Source of the DNA: Brachionus rotundiformis
Lineage: Eukaryota > Rotifera > Eurotatoria > Ploima > Brachionidae
Direction of reading: 5' to 3'
DNA: 64,000 nt
Assembly (NCBI GenBank): GCA_016802295.1
Contig: JAESIW010000129.1
Location: 352,061-416,060, forward strand
The notes beneath the pieces are model-generated. The model did not search any database and was not told the DNA's origin. It saw only the letters and a list, made by a program, of their open reading frames with translations. The position numbers were made by a program, and so were the translations under genes. The stretch's first letter is position 1. Every line of letters starts with the position of its first letter. This document shows, piece after piece, positions 11,156 through 22,763 of the stretch.

Positions 11156-14100
11156 TTAATTAAAAAGAAAAACTTCGCCTTTTAAAAATTTAGGTTCTTT
11201 TCTGTTTCTTGTTGAAAAAGGTTCCGTTTCTCTTTTACTGCTATTCTCTTGTTTGGTTTTTGTGTTGATCTTATCTAAATTGATTTTTAAACTATTCAAA
11301 TCATTTTTTTGTCTTTTTTTATTATTTTTAACTTCCGATTGATTTGCGTGACTATCTAACAAGTGATTGTTATTATTTTGGTCGATTCTGTTTTTTTTTT
11401 CTTCATTTTCTGCTTGAATTTTATTAAAGTATTCTAATTCACGATGAGTATTTTCCTATAACGACAATTTTAGTTTAAATTTCAATATAAATAAAAGTTT
11501 TATAAAATGGGTGATAGGTAAAAAAAATCCAATTTAACTATTGCATTTTAACTTACTTAATTAAAACAAAATAAATAACATCATATTAAAACTTTAATCG
11601 ATAATGTTAGACTTTAAGATAAAATTAAAAAATTTGCTTATACTTGAGCTGTTTGTTGATATTGTTCTGCATAAACTGGCGAAATCGGAGCATTTGTTTG
11701 TTCATCCGAATCTCGTAAATTAACTAAACGATAATAAAGTTCGGTATTTCCAAAATCGGGTATGTTATTTAAATTGTTTATATTTGACTCAGATTTTATT
11801 GGCAAATTCTTCAACGAACATTTCCATCTTCCACTCAATAATCTATTTTTTGAATCAAATAACGGAATTTTAACCCATGCACATGATTTTAGACGAGTAT
11901 TATTAGTATTTTTTAATCCCATTTGTAACTCTATAAGAATAGTTAGAGCTTGTTGTGGTGGACACCTTGGAACTGGTTGTTTAGTTGATATTAAGGCAAC
12001 TGTATTATGGAAATTTTTATCAGAAAATGTCTCCGTATTCACTATTGGTAAAATAGATGGTTCACCCAAGCCTGATTTCGGATGATGCAAGCAAGTTATG
12101 ACTCGAGCCGATGCATAATTTGAATCAATATTAGTTACAAAATCAATAAATAAAACAAAACCACCACTTAAAAAAGATTGTAAATAAGAAATAATTTTTA
12201 TTACTTAAGATACTTAGGGTCATATGGAGTTGGTGGTAGATCTTTTAGACGATTTAGATTATAATCTTGATTAAATTGATTTTGAATTAAATCAGGCACA
12301 TTTCTGCTTGAATGTTGATTTCTCGTAAGCTGTTGATTTTGAAAATTTACTTGATCGTGATCAGTGCTTATATTTTTATTTGCTTTATTTGAATTGTATA
12401 AATTTGCATTAAAGGTTGGGCTAAAATATTGGTTATTTTGGGATAACTTTTGGATTGGTGGTAAACTATTGAAAAATTCAAAATGACAAAGCTTAAACAG
12501 TTGAAAAAAAAAGGGTTTAATTTAAGAGAATTACGTAGTTTCATATCTCCTGTTTGAATCTGCAGTTACTAATGAACCTTTAAAGTTGTTTATAAAGAAA
12601 ATACTTGGATATTAAAAAAAACTAATTACCATATATAAGATTGTTTTGAAGCTTTTCAAGTTCGGCTTGAATTCTTTTATTTTCACCATCAATTTTTTGG
12701 ATTTTATCTTCTAAATCATTTGTATTAGAATCTAAATCTAAAATTAAATGAAAGTTTAAAAAAGTTATCAAATAAATAAAAAGAATTTAGCAAGATAATT
12801 ATAAAATTTTCGGTCGGAAAAAAATATTAATATATCATATATTTATATGTTAATATCATATATTAATTTAAATCAACCATTTAAACTTTTAATGGTTGAT
12901 TTAAATTGTTGGATGAATTAGTATTTAGATATTTAAAATTGTTAAATTTCTGCAAATTAACTAAATAATTAATGCATTTAAATTTATATATAAAAAAAAT
13001 TGAAAAATTTAAAGACGTTAAAAAAGATTTAAATAAATAAAAAATAAAATATAAACTGACTATATGATTTTGAGTAGTTTGGCTTTAAATTCAAACGATT
13101 TGGATATCGAAAATTATATTCCATTTCGCTAAATTTATTTAAAATATTTGAATCATGACCACCATTTTGCAAATAATTAAGCCTCATAGACCTTTTTAAT
13201 ACATAAAAAATTATATTTTTAAAAATCTATTAATGAACCTTATATCATCAATATTTAAATCGCTACTATTTAAATTATTCATTAGGAATAAATTATTCAA
13301 AGGATTAGATGAATATATTGGAGGAAGAGTCTTCGATTGTAATCCAACTTGAGTCGTTACAGGTTTTTCGCTTACAAGTCTTTCTCGAAGTAAGCTTAAA
13401 GCTGCTTCATTTAAAGCTTGTTGATCTTTAAGTTCTGATAAAAGACGACTTATACTTGGATTAGTGCGTAATGGAGCAGTATAAGATGTATTATTTTTCA
13501 ATGATTCAATTTTAAATTGTATATCTAAAACAAACAATCGTAAATGAATTAAATACTGATCAATTGTTTAATTATACCTCTTCTTTCTTTTTCTAATTGT
13601 TCTGTTTTTTCTTGAATTCGTCTTAGATTCAAAATGGTTTCATCATTCATTTTTGTTTTATTTTCGAATGTACTAAGAGAAAGAGTATCCAAAAGTTCTA
13701 AATCTATATCATCGAAATTGTCGAACAATGATAAGAAATCGTGTTTAATGAAATCGCTTTCCTTAATTAGAAAAATCTTTAAATCAAAATAGAAAAAAAC
13801 TTTTGATATTATTGTTTCTAATTAAATTTAGCTTACTGTCAATATTTTACAAGCTAAATAAAATCTAAAAACAGTAATTTTAAATAAAAAAATCTCTTTG
13901 GCAACAGAAAAAAGAAAACACATAAATTTTGTTTATAGAAAAAATTGAAATCAAAAGGTAATTTTCTTTAATATTGATCTTTAATTATACGTATTTCTTT
14001 AAGGTTTGTTTAGATAAAAAAATTTACCTTATCCAAGTATAAAGCACTGAATGACTTAAATTCAGGATTATAATCTTTAAAAAATTGTTTTTAATTTAAT

Positions 14101-15168
14101 GCCAACGTTTAATTGAACTTTCATATTTACCATAAACTTCTTTAAGAATTTCTTTTTCTTTTTGCTTTAAATCTCCATACTTAAAATTAAATTTTGATTC
14201 AATTTTGTTCGATATTAAACTTAAAAGTTTACATCTTTTAGTAATTTTTTATAAGGATCTTCATTAATGTCAGCTATTAAGTCATTATTTGCTTTGTTAT
14301 TTAATTGATTAGGAGAATTTTTTAAACTTTCAACTAATTTTCTATCTCGAATTGTATCTCTTATTAAGGTGTCCTCCAAATCTTGTAACGATTGTTCAAC
14401 TGATTTTTTACTTTTAAATTTTTTTACTTCATCTATAACAGATTCTGTTTTTCCAATACTTATATTGTCATAATTAGTTATTTTTTTTTGTGGATCAATA
14501 AAACTAATTTGTTCATTAGGTGTACCAATGTATCTTGTGTTTGAAAAAACAGATCTTGCTGAAAAAGAATTAATTTTCTTGTCTAATGATGATTCTTTTT
14601 GAATTATTTCTGAATGTAAGCTAATTTTTTCAGATAATTTATCTTGATATTGATCATTTTGACTTCGTTCAGTGTATTCATTTATATCGTCAGATTTTTC
14701 CGTTGGTAAAATTTTGTTTTCTTGATTTTTATCAATTCTCTCATCAAAAGCAATTAGATCTTCTTCATTTCTAATTTTGAATGATTTTTGAATATCATCT
14801 TTAATAATTTCTTCATTGGAATTTTGTCTTGATGTAAATTGTCTGATTTCATCGTATTCTTTGGATGCTTCATCAAGACTTTCGTTTTGAATGCTTTTTT
14901 CAATTTCCTTATTCACATCATTGATATCTTCATCATAGATTTGTTTTTTTTTTTTCATACTTTCGATATACTTAGAATTTATTGGAGGCGAGTTAGTTCG
15001 ATTACTAGAATCAACAACTCCAATGCAAAATTTTTCTTTATGAACCCGAAGACTATCACTACTTGTAAAAAGCATTCCACATTGATCACATCTCTCATTA
15101 TTTAACAATATATTTTTTTTTTCTTCTGATTCTTCTTTTTTATCGTTCTCATCTGTTTCTGCTTCCAT
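11156..15168 (-). CDS. CCDC17: CCDC17-like coiled-coil protein with N-terminal C2H2 finger
   Basis: Exons (5' to 3'): 15168-14233, 14179-14131, 14074-14028, 13776-13578, 13524-13239, 13191-13061, 12737-12630, 12577-12535, 12465-12205, 12166-11644, 11455-11156. All junctions are GT-AG with matching phases and sum to 2883 nt (960 residues). A C2H2-like finger sits near residue 27 (CDQCGMLFTSSDSLRVHKEKFC is split here as CDQCGMLF and HKEKFC). A long acidic/charged low-complexity stretch and coiled coils follow. The C-terminal globular part (exons 10-11) contains PYDP, GGFVLFIDF, PPQQALTILIELQ and LLSGRWKCSLKNLP, which match my recollection of the CCDC17 C-terminal region. The last exon adds a basic tail. 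CCDC17 is tied to ciliated cells in animals. The N-terminal exon could reach further upstream, since the frame stays open before the ATG. The symbol rests on remembered similarity, not on a search. Confidence 0.75.
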
Positions 15169-16942
15169 CCTTGTTTGTTTATTATCTGCTTTTTCAATGT
15201 TAGCTGTTTTTGATTTATTGGAACCTATTTTTGAAATGTTATAAATATTTATCTTAATTAAAAAAGATCAAGTTTTAATATTTTAAAATATAGGTAATAA
15301 TTTTAATGTTATTAGACTGAGAGTTATAATGAAATATTTTTAGCAAAAATTAATAAATCTTAACTAATTACCTAGCCACATCAAGAAATTTATTTAATTA
15401 GAGAATAAAATATATATGATTCAAAACAGCATAATACAAAATATTTTTCCAAAGAAACTAAAAAAAACGTTGTTACTAAGTTATTAACAGGAATATGCAT
15501 TACATTTATGTAGTGTAGAAAAAATTTTATTAGAAAGTTTTATTTATATTTAATTGTTAAATGAATTAATAAAATTATAGCTAGAGGTAGTTTTTTGAGA
15601 AAAATAAAAATACCTACGAAATTTTTTAGAATCTACATGTAAAGCATTTATATTTTAATATATATTGTATAGTTAATGAATTTTTTTTTCTAAAAAGTGT
15701 TGCATAGCAGCAATAAACTTGCTTTAATAAATTTTAAGTATATATTAATTTATAAAGCTCATATATTTTTTATACAATAGCAAAAGCAAAAATAAATCGT
15801 TATCATTGATTTTTAAATACATTTTAAATTTATGTTAAAAATCGGATTTTATTTTATTTTTCTTAAGTATATAATAATTTTTTTAATATATAATTAGCTT
15901 TATATAATTATTTATTAAACCTAAAATAAATATATTTTCAAAAAAACAAACCGTCAAATCATTGTAAAAAAAGTATCTATTTAATTAGATGATAAATATT
16001 CATAAAAATTTTACCAATTGATTTTTGAGATAATCAATATTGATTACTAAATTATATATTGACTTTTACATATTATAATATTAAATCTATTTTTTTTCAA
16101 CATTGCCATATTTTATTAAATAATAAAAATAAAAAATAAATAATTACAGTCCTATTGTCAATGAAAATATATACCAGTATGTGCAAAAATTGAAAAAAGA
16201 GTCAAACTTTTACAATTTAATTTTAAATTTTGAAAAAAATTTTGCTCGAAGATAAAGATTTTCGATGAGCTCGATGTTGGTGAAAGTATAGACAAATTAT
16301 CAATTTTTCTGAAATCTGGAATATGTTTCGATGGAAAATCTTATTTACTATGCAATACTCTCTTTAAATTGCTTATAAACGTTTTATAAATTTAAAAGGA
16401 AGGAAAATGTTAATGCAAAATTATAGAATCCAATCTTAACAATTAATCTAATCTTAAAACCCGAACCCTAACCGTAACTTCGTTATCCCCTCAATAAACT
16501 CTAAAATTAAACCTTAATTAAACTTTAATGTCACAACAGGTCTTAAAATAACCAAAATATGGCTAATTTTAGGGTTTATTTCTTTAACCGAGTAAATAAC
16601 GGTTTAAAAGGTTTAACATTTTCGATTTTTATCAACATACTAGATTTTTATGCTTTCATTGTCAATAGATGAATCCATTACATTACATGTTTAAAAGTTT
16701 GAACAATATAAATTTTTCTTGTTTACTGGTGTGTGAAAATAAAATTATAAACCTAAGTTACTTTTAAAATATAAAATAATTGTTATCAATAAATGTTCAA
16801 TTTAAAAACAGCCATTAATTAAATAAATTTTTATTCGAAAGCATCAAAAGAAATTATTTTTATTTAATATTTAACTAATAAGAAAAATTTATTGATCTTA
16901 ATTTAACTAATTAAGTTTGTATATAAATATAAATTATACAAA
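15169..16942. other. intergenic, very AT-rich
   Basis: About 1.8 kb with no durable open frame. Around 16450-16580 there is a cluster of imperfect CCCTAA/TTAGGG-like words (aaccctaacc, tagggttt) that is too irregular to be a telomere tract. Confidence 0.5.
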
Positions 16943-18090
16943 TTAAATTTTATCATTCGAGTTATAATGAGCGGTAACATTAGTGTCAATTTCAGAAAAC
17001 TGATTGGTAGAATTAGTTGATTGCTGGCTCATTTGTTTTCTTAATTTATACCAAGATGTTTCTTTTAAAACAAACCATACATCTCCTCCCCAAAGAATAA
17101 AGTTACCAAATCCTAGAATCTTTTTTTTTATTTATGAAAAACATATTATTATTTTTTTTTTATCAAAACATACACATGAAACTATTAGATTTGCATAGTT
17201 TGGATTTTCATAGCCACTGCAAAGTTTTTGATTTGAATTGGTACAGAAATTCATTGATTCAATTATAATTTCAATATTTGTGAAATGTTGAAGATCTACA
17301 ACGGCTTTTGACCAAGCAATTGATCCTGCAAACCAAAATACTGTAAAAATACATGTACAAACAAAATCCTAATTTTAAAAATTTATACATATAAATATAA
17401 TTAGATTTATTTTTACAAGAACTTACAGTCAATGGTAAGTAAATAATATTGATATATTTGTGACGAAAGAAAATATAAATAATTGAAAATGCAATTGAAT
17501 ACAAGAATGCTGTAACTCCGGTAAAAATAAAAAATTGAGAACTAGATATAATATTTGCATCATCCGTTGCTATAGTATATCGATCAGCTTTTTGATCATC
17601 GCATTCTTTTGTTTTCGGTCTAAGTTCTGCATTTTTAAGGCTAAAAATATAAAAAAAATTTTACGATTATAAAATTTGTATTATTGATGCTTTTTATTTT
17701 GTTTGAAAAAAATGTTAAATAATTTTATTACTCATATGGATAATTATATTCTCCTCTGTATAAAACAAGATTGGAATTTGAGTTATTTAAGCATTTCCTA
17801 TTAAATGAGAGATTTGAACCACCACTAGCTGCAGTAGCAAACGCCAACAATGCAAAAAACTAGATATTAAATGTTATTTCTATTTTTGAAATTATAAAAA
17901 TATTACAAATTGCAATAATTTGATAAATCCCAGTGGTTCTTTTAGGATTTCAGTTCTTGCCGTTTCTACTGTCTTTAAATAAAATTATTAAATAAATTTA
18001 AACGATTTTTTGTTTTAAAATTACTTGATTGGCAAAGTTTTGGGCCTTTTGGGCTGCAGTAATTACTGTTGTTGCTGCAGATGCGGACAT
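16943..18090 (-). CDS. SYP: synaptophysin-family tetraspan vesicle protein
   Basis: Exons 18090-18025, 17972-17907, 17859-17732, 17640-17427, 17368-17174 and 17119-16943, all GT-AG with consistent phases, give 281 residues. Four membrane segments are visible: one around LGFIKLLQFFFALLAFATAA; one at FFIFTGVTAFLYSIAFSIIY; one in CTCIFTVFWFAGSIAWSKAV; one in ILGFGNFILWGGDVWFVLKE. The luminal loops carry conserved-type cysteines (NRKC, KTKEC, NFC, KLC). The AWSKAV and WFVLKET(S)W motifs and the loop layout match synaptophysin/synaptoporin/pantophysin rather than synaptogyrin. These MARVEL-fold proteins sit in synaptic or other small secretory vesicles. The cytoplasmic tail is short (Ser/Thr/Asn-rich, lacking the Tyr-Gly repeats of vertebrate synaptophysin). 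Its start lies about 700 bp from the divergent CCDC77 start. Confidence 0.85.
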
Positions 18091-18797
18091 ATTTAATTGA
18101 TAATTAAAGTCTAAAAAAATTGAAAAATTATTCTAATTAATTTTATTTTAACTTATTTTTAAAAAATAGTGTGAAATTTAAGAAAGTAAACAGATTTAAA
18201 ATTATAATTTTTAAGAATTTATTGATTTTCTTTTAATTTATTTAGATTTAAAATAAAAATACCAACTTAACTTTAATTTTATAATTTTTTTTTTAAATTA
18301 ATTTTTCAAAATATAAAATAATTACTCAGTATCATATTTATTATGATTTAGAAAAAACAGATAAATAAATAAATTTAAAATGGCTACCATTATTCCATTT
18401 ATATCATAATTAGTTTTTTTAATAATAAAGAAATTAAAATATTTTGTTTATAACGTTTTTTTGAAATTTTTAGGCATAATAATTTTAAATATTTGTTAAT
18501 ATTATAATAAAATATATATGAATTATATTCTTTCAAAAATCTTGAGAAATTTAAATATTTAAAATTTTTTTTTGAATGGTACTATCAGATGGAAATTTTT
18601 TTTGAAATTTAATGGTAATTTAAAACAATTCATTTAAATTTAAAATAAATATTAATTAAAATAAAAACTGAGAATTTTAAGACTATTTGTTTGTCTTTTC
18701 TAAAATAGTACAGGTAACCAACGGATATTCAATTCATTTACTAAAATAGTTTTTTATATACATTTTTGGGGTTTATTATTTTAAATTAATCTCAAAA
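18091..18797. other. divergent promoter region between SYP-like and CCDC77 genes
   Basis: About 700 bp of AT-rich DNA between two divergent ATGs. Both promoters must lie here. No distinct element is recognised. Confidence 0.5.
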
Positions 18798-20270
18798 ATG
18801 AGCAAAAAATCTTTTGAACAATCTAAAGGAAATTCAAAAATTCCCACAGTTAATGAAAGACTTGGTAAAGCATAGTAACATTTATTTATTGTTATTTTTT
18901 TTACTTTTTTTTATTTTAAAGGTTATTTAAGACCATCAAGAGAACTTCTTGAATATTATCGAAAAAAAATTGGTGAATATGATATCGAGCGAGAAGAACT
19001 TTTCAAAAAGATTGACTCTTTAAAAAAGACTATGGATGATCAACATAAACTTCAATGGGAACTCAGGCAAAAAGATGATGAAATAGCGGAACTCCAAAAA
19101 GCTATTAGTGATATGCAAGTCTTTCTTTTTCAGGAAAGAGAACAAGTATTAAAGCTTTACGCTGAAAATGATCGCTTAAAGGTACCTTATTTTTATCATA
19201 AAAGTAATTTTTAAATTTTTATAAAAATAAAGATACAAGAATTACAGGATCGAAAAAAGATAAATAGGCTTTTATCATTGGCAGGTGTTAATGAGAATGA
19301 AGTTACTTATTTTGTTAAGGAACCTTCTAATAAAATAATTATTTCACAAAAGCAAAAAAAAACAATTGAAGAATTAGACAATGACAAAAATGATCAACCG
19401 TCTTCTTCATTTTCAATTAATAACAAATATCCAAGGGATTATGAAAGTTTATTGTTGCAAATTAATGCTTTAGAAACACAAATTCAAGAACAAACCAAAT
19501 TGAGTAAAGAACAAATCGATACTCTTTTAGAGGACCGTAAAACAAGGATGGAAGAATATGAAACTCAACGAGTTAAGGATTCAAATACTATAAAACAACT
19601 GAAGGAAAAATTACTTCAAACCCAAAATTTATTGCATGAAAGTACTAAAGATTTTCTAGATTCCAAATACGAAATGCGGCAAATAGAACGTAAATGGATG
19701 ACTGAGAAAGACAAACTTTTACAAGAATTAGATAAATCGATAAAGCATGAAATGATTAAGGATGATGAAATCTTGTTTGTTGCCCAAGAACAATCTGCTG
19801 TCCTATCTGAAGAAGAAAAAAAAAAATACGAAACAGAAATTGAATCTTTGAACGAGCAATTAAAACAATCTCATCAGTTGTCTGAAATGTATCGCGAACA
19901 AGTGATAAAATTTGAAGATGAATTATCAAGACTAAGGGAACATGGAGACGCGACAAGAGATATTTATAAAGATAAACAAGATAAAATTAGCAAACGTCTT
20001 CAGATAATGAATGATCGATATAATGAACTTGAAAAAAGAAGAAATATGGAAATCGAAGGATTTAAAAATGATATAAAATTATTGAGACAAAAATTAAAAT
20101 CTGTTGAAAAACAACTCTTTAGAGTTACAATTGGTAACTCAAATTGTGAGGAGATAGATGTATTACAAAATGTTCATGAAACCACTGTGAGATCAAGAGA
20201 AATGCAAGGAGAATTGAATCATCTAAAAGCAAAAATTTACAATATTGAAAACAATATAAGAAATCTGTAA
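18798..20270 (+). CDS. CCDC77: CCDC77 coiled-coil protein
   Basis: Exons 18798-18864, 18922-19181 and 19233-20270 (phases 1 and 0) give 454 residues, close to the ~490 of vertebrate CCDC77. The block RPSRELLEYYRKKI followed by HKLQWELRQKDDEIAELQKA and ISDMQVFLFQEREQVLKLY is a close match to the conserved N-terminal region of CCDC77. The downstream part contains NEVTYFVKEP and LSKEQIDTLLEDRKTR, also typical. Almost the whole protein from residue 25 on is predicted coiled coil. In vertebrates CCDC77 is found at centrosomes/basal bodies. The start is the first ATG in frame, with stops upstream. The gene is divergent from the synaptophysin-like gene. Confidence 0.9.
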
Positions 20271-21143
20271 AAAACTATTAATTTGAAATATTGCAAAAAT
20301 TCTTGAAACAAAATTATAGTAAAAAAATTTAACATTCATTTTATTATTGATTTTATTTTTTTGAACATAATTTTTCTAAAATTGATAAAAAAACCCAAAT
20401 AAAAATTAAAAAATATCCCAATTTTTTTACAATACTAAGAGTATGTGTTGCCTACATTTAAGCAGTTACTTGGTAATCAACTCGTACTTAAATCATACGG
20501 GTAGAATAAGATACTTAAAATTAATTAACAAGCCTTGTAACAATTCTAGAAACAGAATGGAATTCTTTTTTAAAAGATTCAACATTACTAATGAGATAAA
20601 GATGTCAATGCTATACAAGAAACGAAACACAATCCATTTAAGACATTATATCTGTTATTGAAATAATCTATTAAAAAAATTTTTCCAGTAACAAGTATGA
20701 TAAATAAAAAATGATAATCCATAAATTTTAGCATCAATTGTCAAAATCTACTAAAAATGTGCATAATATTAACTAAATTCACGAAAGTCTAATATATTAA
20801 AATTTAGTTGATGTTAAATTTTCTAACTTTATTTTAATTTCGTAATAATCCATGTACTGTACTATGTTTTATTTATGAGAATATCTTAAATTGTCTGATA
20901 AGTAATGAATTAAATATTTGTTTCTTTTACTTAATTTAACAAAATTTTTAGCAAATATTTTCCACAAAAATGTAAAATATATGATAAAGCTTTTTTGTTT
21001 TTTATTATTTATATTTCATAATTTGAAAGCTTTTTAAAAGAATCATTCAATTTATATTAAATAAAAATTAGACAGAATCAAATTTTAGTTATTAGTTAAA
21101 GTTATTTCAAAAATTAATTTTTTATTGTTTGTTAATAACCATT
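20271..21143. other. intergenic between convergent genes
   Basis: 3' ends of CCDC77 and ERGIC3 face each other. A 72-codon frame at 20443-20661 has no supporting feature and is likely chance. Confidence 0.5.
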
Positions 21144-22558
21144 TTATGTCAGTTTATTTATTTCATTCTTTTTAAACATTTTATAATAGCGAAATAAAAA
21201 AGTATCAATCATTCCAGCAAATGTAAAAAGTCCACCAGTTATAGCACAACATCCTGTGATGAAATGAACAAATGATTTAGACCTTTCTTTATATTTTATC
21301 ATTATAGGTGATAATTCATAATTTACAAAAATTCCTGGCAATTGTGAGCCAAAAATAGAACCACCGTTTATTAATTTAGTTGATCTTGTTACTGAATATT
21401 GATAAGTATTATTTACTATTTTTCCATCAAGATACTCATAAGTTGTTGGAACCACTTTTAAGAAATAGCTATAACTTATTGAATCATCATTTTCTTTAGT
21501 TTTATCAAATAAACTATCTTGAAATATTTGAAATATTCCGAAATCAAAAACGTTATTTATAATTGCATCATGTTTGCTTTTACTCTCTAAATTTTCTTTT
21601 GGCTTAAAATTTTTTTTTTCTAAAGGATTATATTGATTAGGATATTCATCACCAAAGGAGAAAATGTCAAAATAATGAGCTGTATTGAATTTTTCAATTG
21701 GCATGCTTTTTATATCATGAATGTGCTTTTATGAACATATTAATCATTATCAGAATAAAAATATAATTATATTACCATATTTTCATGTTGATAGCTTATT
21801 CCTGGAGCTAAATGATTTAAAATAGTATTTGAATTTAATATTAATGTATTTCATTCACCTATATGAAAATTTCCAGCTACTTTGTTTACTTCGAGATGTC
21901 CTTGTAATCTGCATCCTTCGCCTGATTCAATAAGTCGTCTAATTGTCTCAATATCTTCACTTTTAACTGAAGCTTGAATGTTTTGACTTGTCTCTTTCAA
22001 AGTTTCTTTACATTGTTCGATTTCAAATAGGCTAAAATGCCAATTTTTTTTTCGGTAAGCGTTCTTAACATCGTCACATGTATTACAGCATTTTGTATCC
22101 AAAGATTCTGCTCCGTAACAACTCAAACATTGACTTTTAGCTATAGAACTATTTTTTTCTTTTGAAGAAATCATAATTGATGTTGTCGATTGAGTTTGTT
22201 GGGTAGTATCTTTAATAAATTTTCCATTCTGATTAATACGTATTTTTTTTAAACCTTTAATTACATCATTCTGATGCTCTCCACTAATATCCATTGCATC
22301 TAAACTTAGTAAAGAACAATGTAGATGAGGAAATGTAATGTCTAAATTAATATTCAACTTTTGATTTCGAGTTAAATCTACAAATAACTCTTGATTAATT
22401 TCAATCATCATATATGAAATCCATTCGTAAATAAATAAAATTAAAACTATAAATGTTGTAATTGTAGTGATTAATGCCCCACTAAGTGTTTTTATTCTAA
22501 AATCTTCCAAAGGTTTTGGATATGCATCAAGATATTTTAATTTCGTCAAAACGTTCAT
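21144..22558 (-). CDS. ERGIC3: ERGIC3, ER-Golgi intermediate compartment protein 3
   Basis: Exons 22558-21859, 21807-21776 and 21725-21144 (phases 1 and 0) give 437 residues (human about 383). The N-terminus LKYLDAYPKPLEDFRIKT precedes the first membrane helix (ALITTITTFIVLILFIYEW). The luminal part has the conserved DITFPHLHC and LDAMDISGEHQ motifs and a cysteine-rich segment (CLSCYGAE, CCNTCDDV, CRLQGHLEVNKVAGNFHI). Near the C-terminus YSYFLKVVPT, QYSVTRS, GIFVNYELSPI and the second helix (FITGCCAITGGLFTFAG) are typical of ERGIC3/Erv46. The protein cycles between ER and Golgi in COPII/COPI vesicles, usually as a complex with ERGIC2/Erv41, as a cargo receptor. The extra length comes from low-complexity insertions, for example after residues DTTQQTQST and in the segment before the VVPT motif. 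Confidence 0.93.
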
Positions 22559-22763
22559 TGTTCTTATTAAAATTTTTAAAATCTAATAATTCTATTATGA
22601 TTTAACCGGTCTTAATCGGTTTTAACAGGATAGAGATAGATATTTTAAAATTAGCATTTATTTATTTGTCAAAAAGAAAAATGATTATAAAAATTATTGA
22701 TCAAAAAAATTTAGTATCTAAAATAATAATTATAAATTTTTTTACATAATTTACATGGTATAA

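Noticed and set aside
13837..13853. 17-nt micro-exon in the CCDC17-like gene
   Set aside because: It would bring a stop codon in the required phase; joining 14028 directly to 13776 keeps the frame.
16440..16580. CCCTAA/TTAGGG-like words resembling an interstitial telomere
   Set aside because: Only isolated, imperfect words with no tandem register; expected now and then in such sequence.
20443..20661. 72-codon + frame
   Set aside because: No domain, no polyadenylation or splice support, lies between two convergent gene ends.
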